DNA from: Cohnella lubricantis
GTDB lineage: Bacteria; Bacillota; Bacilli; Paenibacillales; Paenibacillaceae
NCBI RefSeq assembly: GCF_014212015.1
Contig: NZ_JACJVN010000052.1
Coordinates: forward strand, 1-52,416
Length of the DNA: 52,416 nucleotides
Direction of reading: 5' to 3'
Position 1 is the first letter of the stretch, and the number at the start of each line of letters is the position of its first letter. Both the position numbers and the translations under genes were made by a program. Below, piece by piece: positions 10,019 to 18,112 of this stretch. The notes under the pieces were generated by a model. That model was not told the DNA's origin. It searched no databases and was given only the letters and a program-made list of their open reading frames with translations.

Positions 10019-10310
10019 CCTCTCCCAGCAATGATCCTAGAAAGCTGCAACCCTCATTATATCACACATTCGCCTGCGGTCCGCAATGTACAAATCAAGG
10101 GCGAGAGCCTTCTCCAGCGCCGTCTTGTCGAACCTTCGCCGCGATCCGCTCGCGTTCGAAGCCATCCGTCCCGTGACGACAGCGCACACTGTCGGAGCCC
10201 GGCGATCTACCCAGATCCGCAAGTGTGAAAAATGGTGCTTTAGCCGCCCCCGATTCCGGCAGCGGCTCTGTTCCGGCGCTTCGTTCGCCAGCGGCGGGCA
10301 ACACGAATAA

Positions 10311-10337
10311 GGCCCCGCTCTACTTGCCGGCGGGACC
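10311..10337 (-). terminator. Possible terminator after the amidohydrolase
   Basis: The GC-rich stem GGTCCCGC/GCGGGGCC on the minus strand is followed by TTATTCG. The T tract is short and the hairpin lies about 250 bases beyond the amidohydrolase stop, so this is only moderately supported. Confidence 0.5.
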
Positions 10338-10482
10338 TTCATGGCGCGCAACATGTGGTCTTCCTAATTCATGCACATTAGCCGACCCTCATGGAGCACG
10401 GCCTCCAACTTTGTGAGGCGAAGTGTAGATATGCAACTAGCTGACCGCTCATTGAAGCATCACGCGGTGGCCGCCTTGGTGC

Positions 10483-10557
10483 GCCGCACGCATAGACGGC
10501 GGTTGCGGCACGGCCGTACGCATCAGCGGCGGTTGCGGTGTGCCGCACGCCTAAGCG
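10483..10557. repeat. Degenerate 30-bp tandem repeat, about 2.5 copies
   Basis: Unit 1 (10483-10512) and unit 2 (10513-10541) share GCCG(C/T)ACGCAT followed by GGCGGTTGCGG. Unit 3 is a partial copy (GCCGCACGCCTAAGCG). It lies just after the amidohydrolase stop codon in very GC-rich DNA. Confidence 0.75.
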
Positions 10558-10584
10558 CCCTGCGCAGCTTCTTCGCACCCGGCC

Positions 10585-12564
10585 TCATGCCGCGCTTGCC
10601 TCGGCGCGCCAGTTGCCGGCTTCGCCTGGCGTCAGCGTCCAGCCGAGCGCTTGCAGCGTCTCCAGCGACACGTAGCTGCGGTCGCCGATCGACAGCAGCT
10701 CCGCTTCGCCGCCTTCCCAGAGCAGGCGGTGGCCCCGCTCCAGCATCAGCTCGCCGTCCGGCGGCGGCGGCAGCAACGTGTTCGCCGCCGGCGCGCGCGC
10801 GGCCGCGGCCAGCTTGTACGCGCGGTCGGGCTTGCTCCAGCGCAGCTCGCAGCCTTGGGCTTCCAGCACCGCGGCGTCCACGTAGCGCTCGCCGCGGTAC
10901 GCCACAAGCGCCGCTCGCGCGCGGCCGGCCGTCAGCGTCCCGACGCTTCCGCGCACGCGCACGAACTCGCTGCGAATCGGCTGCCCGAGCCGGACGCCGC
11001 GGTGCAGCCCTTGGCCGTCCAGCGCGACTTGGCCGCCAACGAGCACGTACTTAATGCCCGCCGACGTCAGATTCGGCTTCTCCACTGTAGAACGGTCGCT
11101 GATCGTGCCGTAATCGAACACGACAATATCGGCGTCCATGCCGCGGGCGATGCGCCCCTTCTTCTGCAGCGCAGGCGCTTGGCGCTCCAGCCGTTGCGCG
11201 GGCATTAGCGTCATCTTCGCGATCGCGTCGATGAGCGGCAGCACCTCATGCTCCCGCACATAGAGCCCGACCGTGCGCGCGAACGTGCCGGACGCCCGCG
11301 GATGGTTGTTGTAGCCGGGCTCGAGAATCGCGTCGCTGCCGATCATGACGAACGGCGCGCGCAGCGAGTCCATGATGTCCTGCTCCGGAATGGCGTAAGC
11401 GACGGCGAGCTTGCCCTGCCGCTTATACACCTTGAACGTCTCCTCCGTCAGCCGCTCCGGCGTGCCCGCGATCTGCAAGTCGTGATACGAGATGCGGAAG
11501 CGCTCCTGCCAGCCTTCATCGAAGCGCGCGGAATTCAGATACGTCCCCCAATAGTCATAAGGATACGTGCAGGCGGTCATGTCGAGCCCCTCCCGGCGCG
11601 CCTCCTCGAGCATGCCGAGCGACTGCTTCATCGAGAACGTGCCGCCCGTGCTGTTGATATGATCGACATGCACCGAAGCGCCCGTCGACTTCGCGTAGCC
11701 GATCAGCTCGTTCACCGCTTCGAGGTTCGTCCCCGGCTCTTCCATATCGGAGTAGCGCGCGTGGAAGTAGACCGGCACGTTATACTTGTACGCCAGCCGC
11801 ATCATCGGCAGAATCTCCGGCGCCCGGATGCCGGGCACGTACTCCAGGCTGAACGAGATGCCGAGCGCGCCGTCGTTCAGCGCCTTCTCCGCCTGCGCGA
11901 GCAGAATGGCGGTCTCCGCCGGCGTCGCGGAATCGTACCGGCTGAGCGCGAACTGGTTACGCGCTTGCGAGTAGAAGAAGGAAGCGCCGAAGTGGATCGG
12001 CAGCTTGCTGCGGGTGTAATAGGCATACCACTTGTCAGGGTGAGCCGTGCCGCCGTGCATGGCGATGTTGCTCGTCACGCCGTCGGCCAGCTTGTTCCAG
12101 ACGCCGAGCGGATTCGGATCGTACGAGAGGTTGTCGATGAAGCCCGGCGCGACGACGAGGCCGGAGGCGTCGATCTCGCGCCGGCCGTGCACGCGCTTGT
12201 CGGTGACGAGCGCGATGCGGCCGTCCTCGATCGCGACACTCAGCCCCTCGCGGTCGAGCCTCGTCTCGGGATTGATGACGCGCCCGCCCCGGATGACGAT
12301 GTCGTAGGTGCGGGCGAGCTCCTCAGGCGTCGGCGTATCGACGCCGTCGCCCGCGGGAGCCGCGGCGGCCTCGCGTGACGGCGAGTTCACGCCGCCCATG
12401 GCAACGCGAAGAGCCGCTCCCTTCGCTTGCGCGGAAGGAGCGGCAGTGTTCGGCTGGCCGAGCGCCGGAACGGCCAGCCAGAGTATGACAGCGGTAGCGA
12501 TCGCCGCCGCTTCGCCTAGGGCAATTGTTACTTTCTTCATGCCGCTGTGTCGTCTTGAAGCCAT
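10585..12564 (-). CDS. Exported amidohydrolase-fold protein with degenerate metal site
   Basis: The 659-residue protein has the overall fold of N-acyl-D-amino-acid deacylases (dihydroorotase/D-aminoacylase group). The start at 12564 is chosen because GGAGG lies 9 bases upstream. A signal-like hydrophobic segment follows (about residues 12-36), so it is probably exported. The composite beta-sandwich begins at IVIRGGRVINPET. The barrel then shows FHARYSD (His268), HVDHINSTGG (His302) and GSDA (Asp411), all expected positions. The usual GFIDxHxH metal motif reads GFIDNLSYD, so both His are lost, and the Cys ligand of D-aminoacylases is absent. The last about 60 residues (DRSYVSLETLQALGW) resemble a copper-amine-oxidase-N-like stalk repeat. 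It is GC-rich and lies downstream of a CBS-pair gene. A catalytic role is uncertain. Confidence 0.75.
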   Translation of the reverse strand: MASRRHSGMKKVTIALGEAAAIATAVILWLAVPALGQPNTAAPSAQAKGAALRVAMGGVNSPSREAAAAPAGDGVDTPTPEELARTYDIVIRGGRVINPETRLDREGLSVAIEDGRIALVTDKRVHGRREIDASGLVVAPGFIDNLSYDPNPLGVWNKLADGVTSNIAMHGGTAHPDKWYAYYTRSKLPIHFGASFFYSQARNQFALSRYDSATPAETAILLAQAEKALNDGALGISFSLEYVPGIRAPEILPMMRLAYKYNVPVYFHARYSDMEEPGTNLEAVNELIGYAKSTGASVHVDHINSTGGTFSMKQSLGMLEEARREGLDMTACTYPYDYWGTYLNSARFDEGWQERFRISYHDLQIAGTPERLTEETFKVYKRQGKLAVAYAIPEQDIMDSLRAPFVMIGSDAILEPGYNNHPRASGTFARTVGLYVREHEVLPLIDAIAKMTLMPAQRLERQAPALQKKGRIARGMDADIVVFDYGTISDRSTVEKPNLTSAGIKYVLVGGQVALDGQGLHRGVRLGQPIRSEFVRVRGSVGTLTAGRARAALVAYRGERYVDAAVLEAQGCELRWSKPDRAYKLAAAARAPAANTLLPPPPDGELMLERGHRLLWEGGEAELLSIGDRSYVSLETLQALGWTLTPGEAGNWRAEASAA

Positions 12565-12637
12565 GAATCCTATCCTCCAGCACGGATATGACCGCCGCGA
12601 GACTCGCGCAAGCGTCATTTCCATTGTTTGCTAAAGA

Positions 12638-13078
12638 TTAGGCTTCCCTGCGGGCGGGCTTCTCATCCATCGTGGCCGGAAGCAATACGCGTTCGCAATA
12701 ATCGATAATATCGCTGCGGCGGACGATGCCGATGAAGCTGCCCATATCGTCGATGACGGGCACGAAATTCTGCGTCTTCGCCAACGTGATCAAGTCTTCC
12801 ATATTCGCTTCAATCTGTACCGGGCGAATCTCCACGCGGAACGGCACTTCCGACAGCTGCACGCGGTGCGCATTGTCGAATCCGATATCCGGGCGGCTCT
12901 TCAGGAACCAGAGCAGGTCTCCTTCGGTCACCGTGCCGACATATTTGCCATCGTCGGTTAGAACCGGAACAGCCGTGTACCGGTGGCGTTCCATTCGCTC
13001 CAGTGTCTGCCTCAGCGTCGCGCTCTCCGGCAGACAGACAACCTCCTGCTTCGGAAGAAGGAAAAAGGCGATGTTCAA
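12638..13078 (-). CDS. CBS-pair protein
   Basis: This cytoplasmic 146-residue protein consists almost entirely of two CBS motifs. CBS1 is about residues 10-65, with YTAVPVLTDDGKYVGTVTEGDL. CBS2 is about residues 80-132, with NFVPVIDDMGSFIGIVRRSDII. Stand-alone CBS pairs bind adenosine nucleotides, and some in Firmicutes (CbpB/DarB) bind c-di-AMP. Which ligand this one takes cannot be told from sequence. It lies 73 bases before the amidohydrolase gene on the same strand and after a terminator, so the two could share a transcript. The N-terminus MNIAFFLLPKQEVV is shared with homologues I associate with clostridia and paenibacilli. Confidence 0.9.
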   Translation of the reverse strand: MNIAFFLLPKQEVVCLPESATLRQTLERMERHRYTAVPVLTDDGKYVGTVTEGDLLWFLKSRPDIGFDNAHRVQLSEVPFRVEIRPVQIEANMEDLITLAKTQNFVPVIDDMGSFIGIVRRSDIIDYCERVLLPATMDEKPARREA

Positions 13079-13130
13079 ATCTATTCCTCTCCTCTGTCGT
13101 TCATAGGTCTAGCTATCGCTGTTCGCGCAA

Positions 13131-13164
13131 GAGCGGCCGAGTCTCTTCACGGCTCTCGGCCGCT
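13131..13164 (-). terminator. Intrinsic terminator after the LCP gene
   Basis: The stem GAGCGGCCGAG / CTCGGCCGCT has a 13-base loop and lies about 45 bases beyond the LCP stop. T-rich tails exist on both strands, so it may work in either direction. Confidence 0.8.
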
Positions 13165-13206
13165 TCTATTATACCATGCCGGCATCGCATTCGGCACGGC
13201 GAAGCG

Positions 13207-14265
13207 TCAAGACGCAAGCGCATCCGTTGCGTTCGCGGAATAGGCGGCGTTCGTCCCGCCATTCGCCTCAGCCTTCGCGCCGGGCGTCGTCAACTGCGGC
13301 TCCGGCGTGCTCGGGTTCAGCCAAGCCGCGATCGTCTGCCGCACGTTCGCCAGGTCCTCTTCGTCCAGCACCATATACCACAGGTTGCTCTTGCCCATTC
13401 TCGCGCCGGTGCCCTTCAGGGTGTAGCTCTGAATGCGATGGTCCGTCTGCAGGAATTGCTTGGCCAGATCCGTCAGCGACGAAGGCGGCAGATCGGTCCG
13501 GAAGTTGTCGCCGGCAATGCCGAGCAGCTCCGGAATCTTATCCCACTCGTTCAGGGACGACGCCTTGTGGATGATCGACTCCAAGAACACGCGGTTGCGC
13601 TCCGTCCGCGCGACGTCCCCGCCCGCGTCCTCGCGATAGCGCACGTAGTCGAGCGCCTCCTCGCCGGAGTAGCTCTCTTGGTTCGCCTTGATCGTGAACT
13701 TCTCGTGATCCGCGCCCTTGTTGACGATATCCTCCGTGATCGGCAGCGGGATGCCCCCCAGCGTATCGACCACCTGAACGAACCCTTCGAAGTTAATCGA
13801 TGCATAATGGTCGATATGGGCGTCCAGCAGCTTCTCCACGCTGTTCACCGCCATCTCGGGACCGCCGTAGGCGTAAGCGTGCGTAATCTTATCCTTCTTG
13901 TTCTTCCCGACGATGTCGGCGTACGCGTCGCGCGGAATGGAGATCATCAGCACGTTGCCGTCCTGCGGACGAACGACCGTATAGATGAGCGTATCGGAGC
14001 GGCCGGCGAGTTCGCCGGGACGGGCATCGACGCCCATGAGCAGCAGGGCGAACGGCTCCGTTACCGCCGGCGCCTCGGACGGCGCCGGGCGATCCTCCAG
14101 CGGCTGATAGGAATCGGCCAGCTTGGCTTCTACCTTTTTGGACAGGAACATATCGAAGCCCCAAGCAGCCAGCGCCCCCCGGTTGACATAGCCGAGGCCC
14201 GAAGCAATGACTAGCACAGCAACTATAGCAATAGCAATCTTGAATCCTCTGTGTTGTTTATTCAT
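13207..14265 (-). CDS. LytR-CpsA-Psr (LCP) family protein
   Basis: LCP proteins transfer lipid-linked anionic glycopolymers such as teichoic acids to peptidoglycan, outside the membrane. From the ATG at 14265 the protein has 352 residues. It has a short cytoplasmic N-terminus, one membrane segment (about 8-28) and a large extracellular LCP domain (about 75-245). Family motifs are visible: LLMGVDARPGE, GRSDTLIY, MISIPRDAY, HAYAYGGPE, DTLGGIPLPI, and ALDYVRYREDAGGDVARTER with the conserved Arg and Asp residues. The C-terminus is a low-complexity Ala/Asn-rich tail. The longer reading frame (to 14331) would need a TTG start and is rejected. An AraC-type regulator gene lies 129 bases upstream on the same strand. 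Confidence 0.95.
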   Translation of the reverse strand: MNKQHRGFKIAIAIVAVLVIASGLGYVNRGALAAWGFDMFLSKKVEAKLADSYQPLEDRPAPSEAPAVTEPFALLLMGVDARPGELAGRSDTLIYTVVRPQDGNVLMISIPRDAYADIVGKNKKDKITHAYAYGGPEMAVNSVEKLLDAHIDHYASINFEGFVQVVDTLGGIPLPITEDIVNKGADHEKFTIKANQESYSGEEALDYVRYREDAGGDVARTERNRVFLESIIHKASSLNEWDKIPELLGIAGDNFRTDLPPSSLTDLAKQFLQTDHRIQSYTLKGTGARMGKSNLWYMVLDEEDLANVRQTIAAWLNPSTPEPQLTTPGAKAEANGGTNAAYSANATDALAS

Positions 14266-14394
14266 GGTGTGATCGCTGAAGTCCTTTCTCTTGTGAATCG
14301 CCTGACACTTAATAGACGAGCAGGCGGGCAACAGGGTTCCATCTCGAAGCTGCTAATTTTCTTCCAATCCCGGCAGGCGCAGGTGAGGCGAGCC

Positions 14395-15162
14395 TTATCT
14401 ATCCTTCATGAATTCGGAAGGATTCTTGCCGGTCGAGCGCTTGAACAGCCGGTGAAAATATGAGACATCCCGATAGCCGAGCAGATCCGAGATCTCTCCT
14501 ACGGTCAACAGCGAATCGGCCAGCAGATAGATCGCCTTCTTGATTCGCGTCGCGTGCACATATTCGCTGATCGTCTGGCCCGTCGCCCGCCGGAACAGCG
14601 CCGCCGCGTAATTCGGGCTGACGCCGATGTATTCGCCGAGCGACTCCTTCGTCACTCTCTCGCGGTAATGCTCGAGAATATAGTCCTTCATCCGCTGCGC
14701 ATGATAATCGGCAGTCTGGGTGACCGGCCCTTCGCTCCATTGCCGGTGCCACAACGCGAGCAGCTCGGTCACGATCGCCTGACCGCGAATGTCCGCGAAC
14801 GCGGCTCTGTCCCGCCATTCGTCAGCCATAAGGCGCAGCCGCTCCGCCGACCATTCGAACATGGCCGGCTTCAGATGGATCCACTTGCCCGACGCCAGCC
14901 ACGGCAGCCGATTCGCATCTTCTCCAGGCGTGAAGCGCACCTCGTACTTCTCATGGAAGACGGACGGCACGCTCTTCGCGTAATAGTTCATTCCCCGGGG
15001 AATAAACAAGACGTCGCCCTTCTCCAGGATCACTTTGGCATGGTTAATCCAGTAGACGCATTTGCCGTAGTTCAGCAGAATGATCGTATGCCATGGCCGT
15101 GCGCCTTCCTCTTCGAACCATTCCATCAGCCGGTCGTGCCGGATCTCCTGTATCGCCATCAT
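14395..15162 (-). CDS. AraC-family transcriptional regulator
   Basis: This is a DNA-binding regulator of 255 residues. The N-terminal half is a cupin-like effector domain (ILEKGDVLFIPRGMNYYA at about 45-62). The C-terminal about 95 residues form the double helix-turn-helix of the AraC/XylS type: YIGVSPNYAAALFRRATGQ, then VGEISDLLGYRDVSYFHRLFKRSTGKNPSEF. It is divergent from a pyruvate kinase gene, with 121 bases between them. Two perfect 13-bp direct repeats in that interval are a likely binding site. Effector and target are unknown; control of pyk or of itself is inferred from position only. Confidence 0.92.
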   Translation of the reverse strand: MMAIQEIRHDRLMEWFEEEGARPWHTIILLNYGKCVYWINHAKVILEKGDVLFIPRGMNYYAKSVPSVFHEKYEVRFTPGEDANRLPWLASGKWIHLKPAMFEWSAERLRLMADEWRDRAAFADIRGQAIVTELLALWHRQWSEGPVTQTADYHAQRMKDYILEHYRERVTKESLGEYIGVSPNYAAALFRRATGQTISEYVHATRIKKAIYLLADSLLTVGEISDLLGYRDVSYFHRLFKRSTGKNPSEFMKDR

Positions 15163-15191
15163 CGCTTATCGCCGCCCGTCCCTGGACTGTG

Positions 15192-15223
15192 TACTATATT
15201 GCATACAGCATACTATATTGCAT
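15192..15223. promoter_or_regulatory. Paired direct repeats, candidate AraC operator
   Basis: TACTATATTGCAT occurs twice without mismatch, at 15192-15204 and 15211-15223, 19 bp apart start to start. That is nearly two helical turns, the pattern expected for an AraC-type dimer. It lies between the divergent araC-like and pyk genes. The reverse strand of each repeat also contains TATAGT, a possible -10 of the regulator gene. Confidence 0.65.
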
Positions 15224-15283
15224 GTTTAAATTCTAGATTAAGGATTACAATAGGGGCATCCATTCGTTGGGGGGAATCATTCG

Positions 15284-16702
15284 ATGAGGAAGACCAAAAT
15301 TATTTGTACCATGGGGCCCGCTTGCGACTCCGTCGATATATTGAAGCAAATGATTGAGGCCGGCATGAACGTGGCGCGGCTGAATATGGCTCACGGCGAG
15401 TTAAGCGACCATAGCGCGCGCATCGAACGCATTCGCCAGGCGGCTCGCGAGACGGGCGCGATTGTCTCGATTCTGATGGACATCAAGGGCCCGGAGGTGC
15501 GCATTGGCAAGCTGAAGGAGCCTTCCTATGAGCTGAAGGCCGGCGACCTGCTGACGCTGACGACGGAGATGCAGCCCGGCGACGCCGAGACGATCGCCGT
15601 CAACTACGCGGAGCTGCCGCTCGTCGTGAAGTCCGGGAACACGATTCTGATCGACGACGGGCTCATTCAATTGACCGTCGAATCGGTGACGGACAAGACG
15701 GTCGTCTGCCGCATCGTCAGCGGCGGCGTCATCAAGCCGAACAAGGGCGTGAACCTGCCGGGCATCCATACGACGCTGCCGGGCGTAACGGAGCGCGACG
15801 TACGCCACATCGCCTTCGGCGTGGAGCAAGGCGTCGACATCATCGCCGCTTCCTTCGTCCGCAAGGCGGACGACGTGCGGGAGATCCGCCGATTGCTAGA
15901 GGAGCAGAACGCGGGGCATATTCAGATCATCTCGAAGATCGAGAATGAGGAAGGCGTGGACAATCTGGACGCGATCATCGAAGCGTCCGACGGCATTATG
16001 GTCGCGCGCGGCGACCTCGGCGTCGAGATTCCGGTCGAGGAAGTGCCGATGATCCAGCGCGAGATGATCGAGAAGTGCAACCTGGCGGCCAAGCCGGTCA
16101 TCGTCGCGACGCACATGCTCGACTCGATGCAGGTGAATCCGCGTCCGACGCGCGCCGAAGTGAGCGATACCGCCAACGCGGTGCTGCAAGGCTCCGACGC
16201 GATCATGCTGTCCGGCGAATCCGCCGCCGGCAAGTATCCGGTGCAGTCGGTCGCTACGATGGCGTCCATCGCGGTGCGCGCCGAGTCGGTCTATGACAGC
16301 GGCACGAGCGCCAGCAACCGGCTGAAGGAGCATCTCGAAGAGTCCGTCACCGAGATCATCAGCGAAGCGGTCGTCAGCTCGGCCGGCAAGCTGAACGCGA
16401 AGGCGATCCTCACCCCGACGGTGAGCGGCTTCACCGCACGTATGGTGTCCAAGTATCGCCCGAAGGCGCCGATCATTGCCATCACGCCGGACGAGCGTGT
16501 GCTGGCTCGGCTATCGCTGCTATGGGGCGTCATCCCGGTCAAAGGCGAGGCCACCGAATCGACCGACGAGATGATTCAGTCGGCGGTCGCAGGCGGCAGC
16601 GCCACAGGCCTGCTGCAATCCGGCGACTTCGTCGTCATCTCCGCCGGTACGCCGGCTGGCGTGGCGGGCGTCACGAACCTCATTAAGATTCAGCAGGTGT
16701 GA
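15284..16702 (+). CDS. pyk: Pyruvate kinase, short divergent form
   Basis: The enzyme makes pyruvate and ATP from phosphoenolpyruvate and ADP. It has 472 residues. It therefore lacks the extra C-terminal PEP-utiliser-like domain found in Bacillus and Geobacillus Pyk (about 585). The A domain shows MDIKGPEVR, ISKIENEEGVDN, MVARGDLGVEIP and a PRPTRAEVSDTANAV segment. Some residues differ from the common pattern: RLNMAHGE replaces RLNFSHG, changing the Ser that helps bind potassium, and ATHMLDSM replaces ATQMLESM. A GGGGGG ribosome binding site precedes ATG. It is probably a second isozyme, as the main pyk in such genomes lies beside pfkA. It has its own terminator and a divergent AraC regulator. 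Confidence 0.93.
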   Translation: MRKTKIICTMGPACDSVDILKQMIEAGMNVARLNMAHGELSDHSARIERIRQAARETGAIVSILMDIKGPEVRIGKLKEPSYELKAGDLLTLTTEMQPGDAETIAVNYAELPLVVKSGNTILIDDGLIQLTVESVTDKTVVCRIVSGGVIKPNKGVNLPGIHTTLPGVTERDVRHIAFGVEQGVDIIAASFVRKADDVREIRRLLEEQNAGHIQIISKIENEEGVDNLDAIIEASDGIMVARGDLGVEIPVEEVPMIQREMIEKCNLAAKPVIVATHMLDSMQVNPRPTRAEVSDTANAVLQGSDAIMLSGESAAGKYPVQSVATMASIAVRAESVYDSGTSASNRLKEHLEESVTEIISEAVVSSAGKLNAKAILTPTVSGFTARMVSKYRPKAPIIAITPDERVLARLSLLWGVIPVKGEATESTDEMIQSAVAGGSATGLLQSGDFVVISAGTPAGVAGVTNLIKIQQV

Positions 16703-16720
16703 ACGAGGCTGAATACCAGA

Positions 16721-16757
16721 AGGCTTGCTCGGCAATTTGCGAGCAAGCCTTTTCCTA
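16721..16757 (+). terminator. Intrinsic terminator of pyk
   Basis: A perfect 10-bp stem (AGGCTTGCTC/GAGCAAGCCT) is followed by TTTTCC, 18 bases after the pyk stop. It lies between two convergent genes and may also stop the opposite transcript. Confidence 0.88.
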
Positions 16758-16772
16758 TGCTTTTCGAACAGG

Positions 16773-17972
16773 CTATGAGGTGACCGTCTGCGTCTCCTTC
16801 CGTGTCCGCGCCTGCTTGCCCGAAGGCAAATCCGGCAGTTCATTCACGGAGACGACGGCGTCCGTGCGCTTCTTCGGCTTCGTCCAATGCTGTTCGCTGC
16901 CGGGCAGATCGTCGAACCAGGAGGCGTCCGGCGGGCAATCCAGCATCATGAACTTGCCGTATTGGCCGTCCCGCGATTGATGATATTTCAAGTAGGCTTT
17001 GCCATTCTCGATAGCCAATATCTCGATCTTCCCGGACGTGTGGCTCATGGACAAGCGAACCCGCTTGCCTAGTCCGGACGTAAGCGCCTTCGCTTCCTCT
17101 ACGATCCGGTACACCCGCTCCAGCGGCAGCACGAAGTCGCGGTTGCCTGCGACCGGGCGATTAACGAAGAAGTAGTAGGGCGTCACTCCCGCCCAGGACA
17201 GCCTGTCGAGCAGCTCGCCGAGCACCTTCGGATCGTCGTTGATTCCTCGGAGTATCGGCGTTTGGTTCACCACGACGACGCCTGCCTTATGAAGAGCCTC
17301 GAACCCGCGAACGGCTTCGGGCGTTATTTCCCTCGGATGATTGATATGCGCCATGACGTAGATCCGGTTGTCCGGCGTCGAGTAAGTCTGGAGCGTCTCG
17401 AGCAGCTCCTCGTCCTCATAGATGCGCATCGGGTTGAACACCGGAATCTTGGATCCCAGCCGGATGATCTTCACGTGTTCGATCCCGCGCAGACGCGCCA
17501 GAATCGCCTTCAGCTTCGGCGTGCCGAGAATTAAGCTGTCTCCGCCGGTTAGCAGCACATTGTTGATCTGCGGCTGACCCGCGATATATTGCAGGCCGGG
17601 CTCCACATCTGTCGTCGCTTCCTTCACGTCGTTGCGGAACAACCGCTTGCGGAAGCAATAGCGGCAATAGGCCCCGCACACCTCCGAGACGATCAAGAGC
17701 GCGGTCGAGTCGTACTTGTGCTGGCAGCCGGGCACGACGTAGTTCGTATCCTCGTCGGAAGCGTCCCAGCGGCCGTATTCCTGCAGCTCTCCTTCGTTCG
17801 GAATGACGAGCTTGCGGATCGGATCGTTCGGATCGTTCCAATTGATCAGATTCAAGTAATAGTCGTTCACGCGAAACACGAATTTGTCTGTAATCGGCTT
17901 CAGTCTCTCCCGTTCCGCCTCTGACAGCTGCTCGATCTTCCCGATATCGGTCCGGTATTTGGGTTGCGGCAT
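16773..17972 (-). CDS. KamA-family radical SAM aminomutase
   Basis: This is a radical SAM, PLP-dependent enzyme of 399 residues. The iron-sulfur cluster motif is Cys99, Cys103 and Cys106 (CGAYCRYC). GGDSL and the PLP-binding lysine (Lys315, in TSGK) are present. Lysine 2,3-aminomutases recognise the substrate side chain with two Asp residues. By my alignment from memory these are replaced here by Arg272 (in VNRP) and Ser308 (in LSMS). Glutamate 2,3-aminomutases also lack these Asp residues, so beta-glutamate or another beta-amino acid is a possible product. Beta-amino acids of this type serve as osmolytes. The companion acetyltransferase AblB is not in the window. A strong GAGGAGGAG site precedes the ATG. 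Upstream lie a c-di-AMP riboswitch and two terminators. Confidence 0.85.
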   Translation of the reverse strand: MPQPKYRTDIGKIEQLSEAERERLKPITDKFVFRVNDYYLNLINWNDPNDPIRKLVIPNEGELQEYGRWDASDEDTNYVVPGCQHKYDSTALLIVSEVCGAYCRYCFRKRLFRNDVKEATTDVEPGLQYIAGQPQINNVLLTGGDSLILGTPKLKAILARLRGIEHVKIIRLGSKIPVFNPMRIYEDEELLETLQTYSTPDNRIYVMAHINHPREITPEAVRGFEALHKAGVVVVNQTPILRGINDDPKVLGELLDRLSWAGVTPYYFFVNRPVAGNRDFVLPLERVYRIVEEAKALTSGLGKRVRLSMSHTSGKIEILAIENGKAYLKYHQSRDGQYGKFMMLDCPPDASWFDDLPGSEQHWTKPKKRTDAVVSVNELPDLPSGKQARTRKETQTVTS

Positions 17973-18050
17973 TGTTTTCTCCTCCTCAAGAGATATGATC
18001 GATCTTCAGATCGGCCCCCCGGATGGTTCTCCCCTCCTTCCCTCCAAACA

Positions 18051-18099
18051 GCAAAAGACCCTGTTCCCGAGGATACGGATATCCGGCCGGGAGAGGGTC
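18051..18099 (-). terminator. Second terminator in the leader of the KamA-family gene
   Basis: On the minus strand GACCCTCTCCCG pairs with CGGGAACAGGGTC across a loop that itself contains CCGGATATCCG. The hairpin is followed by TTTTGC. It lies about 80 bases upstream of the gene and after the riboswitch terminator, so transcription must pass two stops. Confidence 0.75.
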
Positions 18100-18112
18100 C
18101 CTTAAAAAACGC

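Larger units (their letters stand above)
10019..10584. other. Intergenic region without a convincing gene
   Basis: This 566-base stretch separates the amidohydrolase gene from the mazG-like unit. The open frames within it are arginine-, serine- and proline-rich and typical of GC-rich noncoding DNA. It contains a probable terminator (10311-10337) and a short tandem repeat (10483-10557). The promoter of the mazG-like unit should lie in its left part, but I see no clear -35/-10 pair. Confidence 0.6.

Noticed and set aside
10037-10354. 105-codon minus-strand frame between the amidohydrolase and mazG-like gene
   Set aside because: Arg/Cys-rich translation, overlap with a terminator hairpin and no ribosome binding site.
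10585-12564. Recent horizontal transfer of the amidohydrolase based on higher GC
   Set aside because: The region is visibly GC-richer, but without mobile-element marks or genome-wide base statistics this is not enough.
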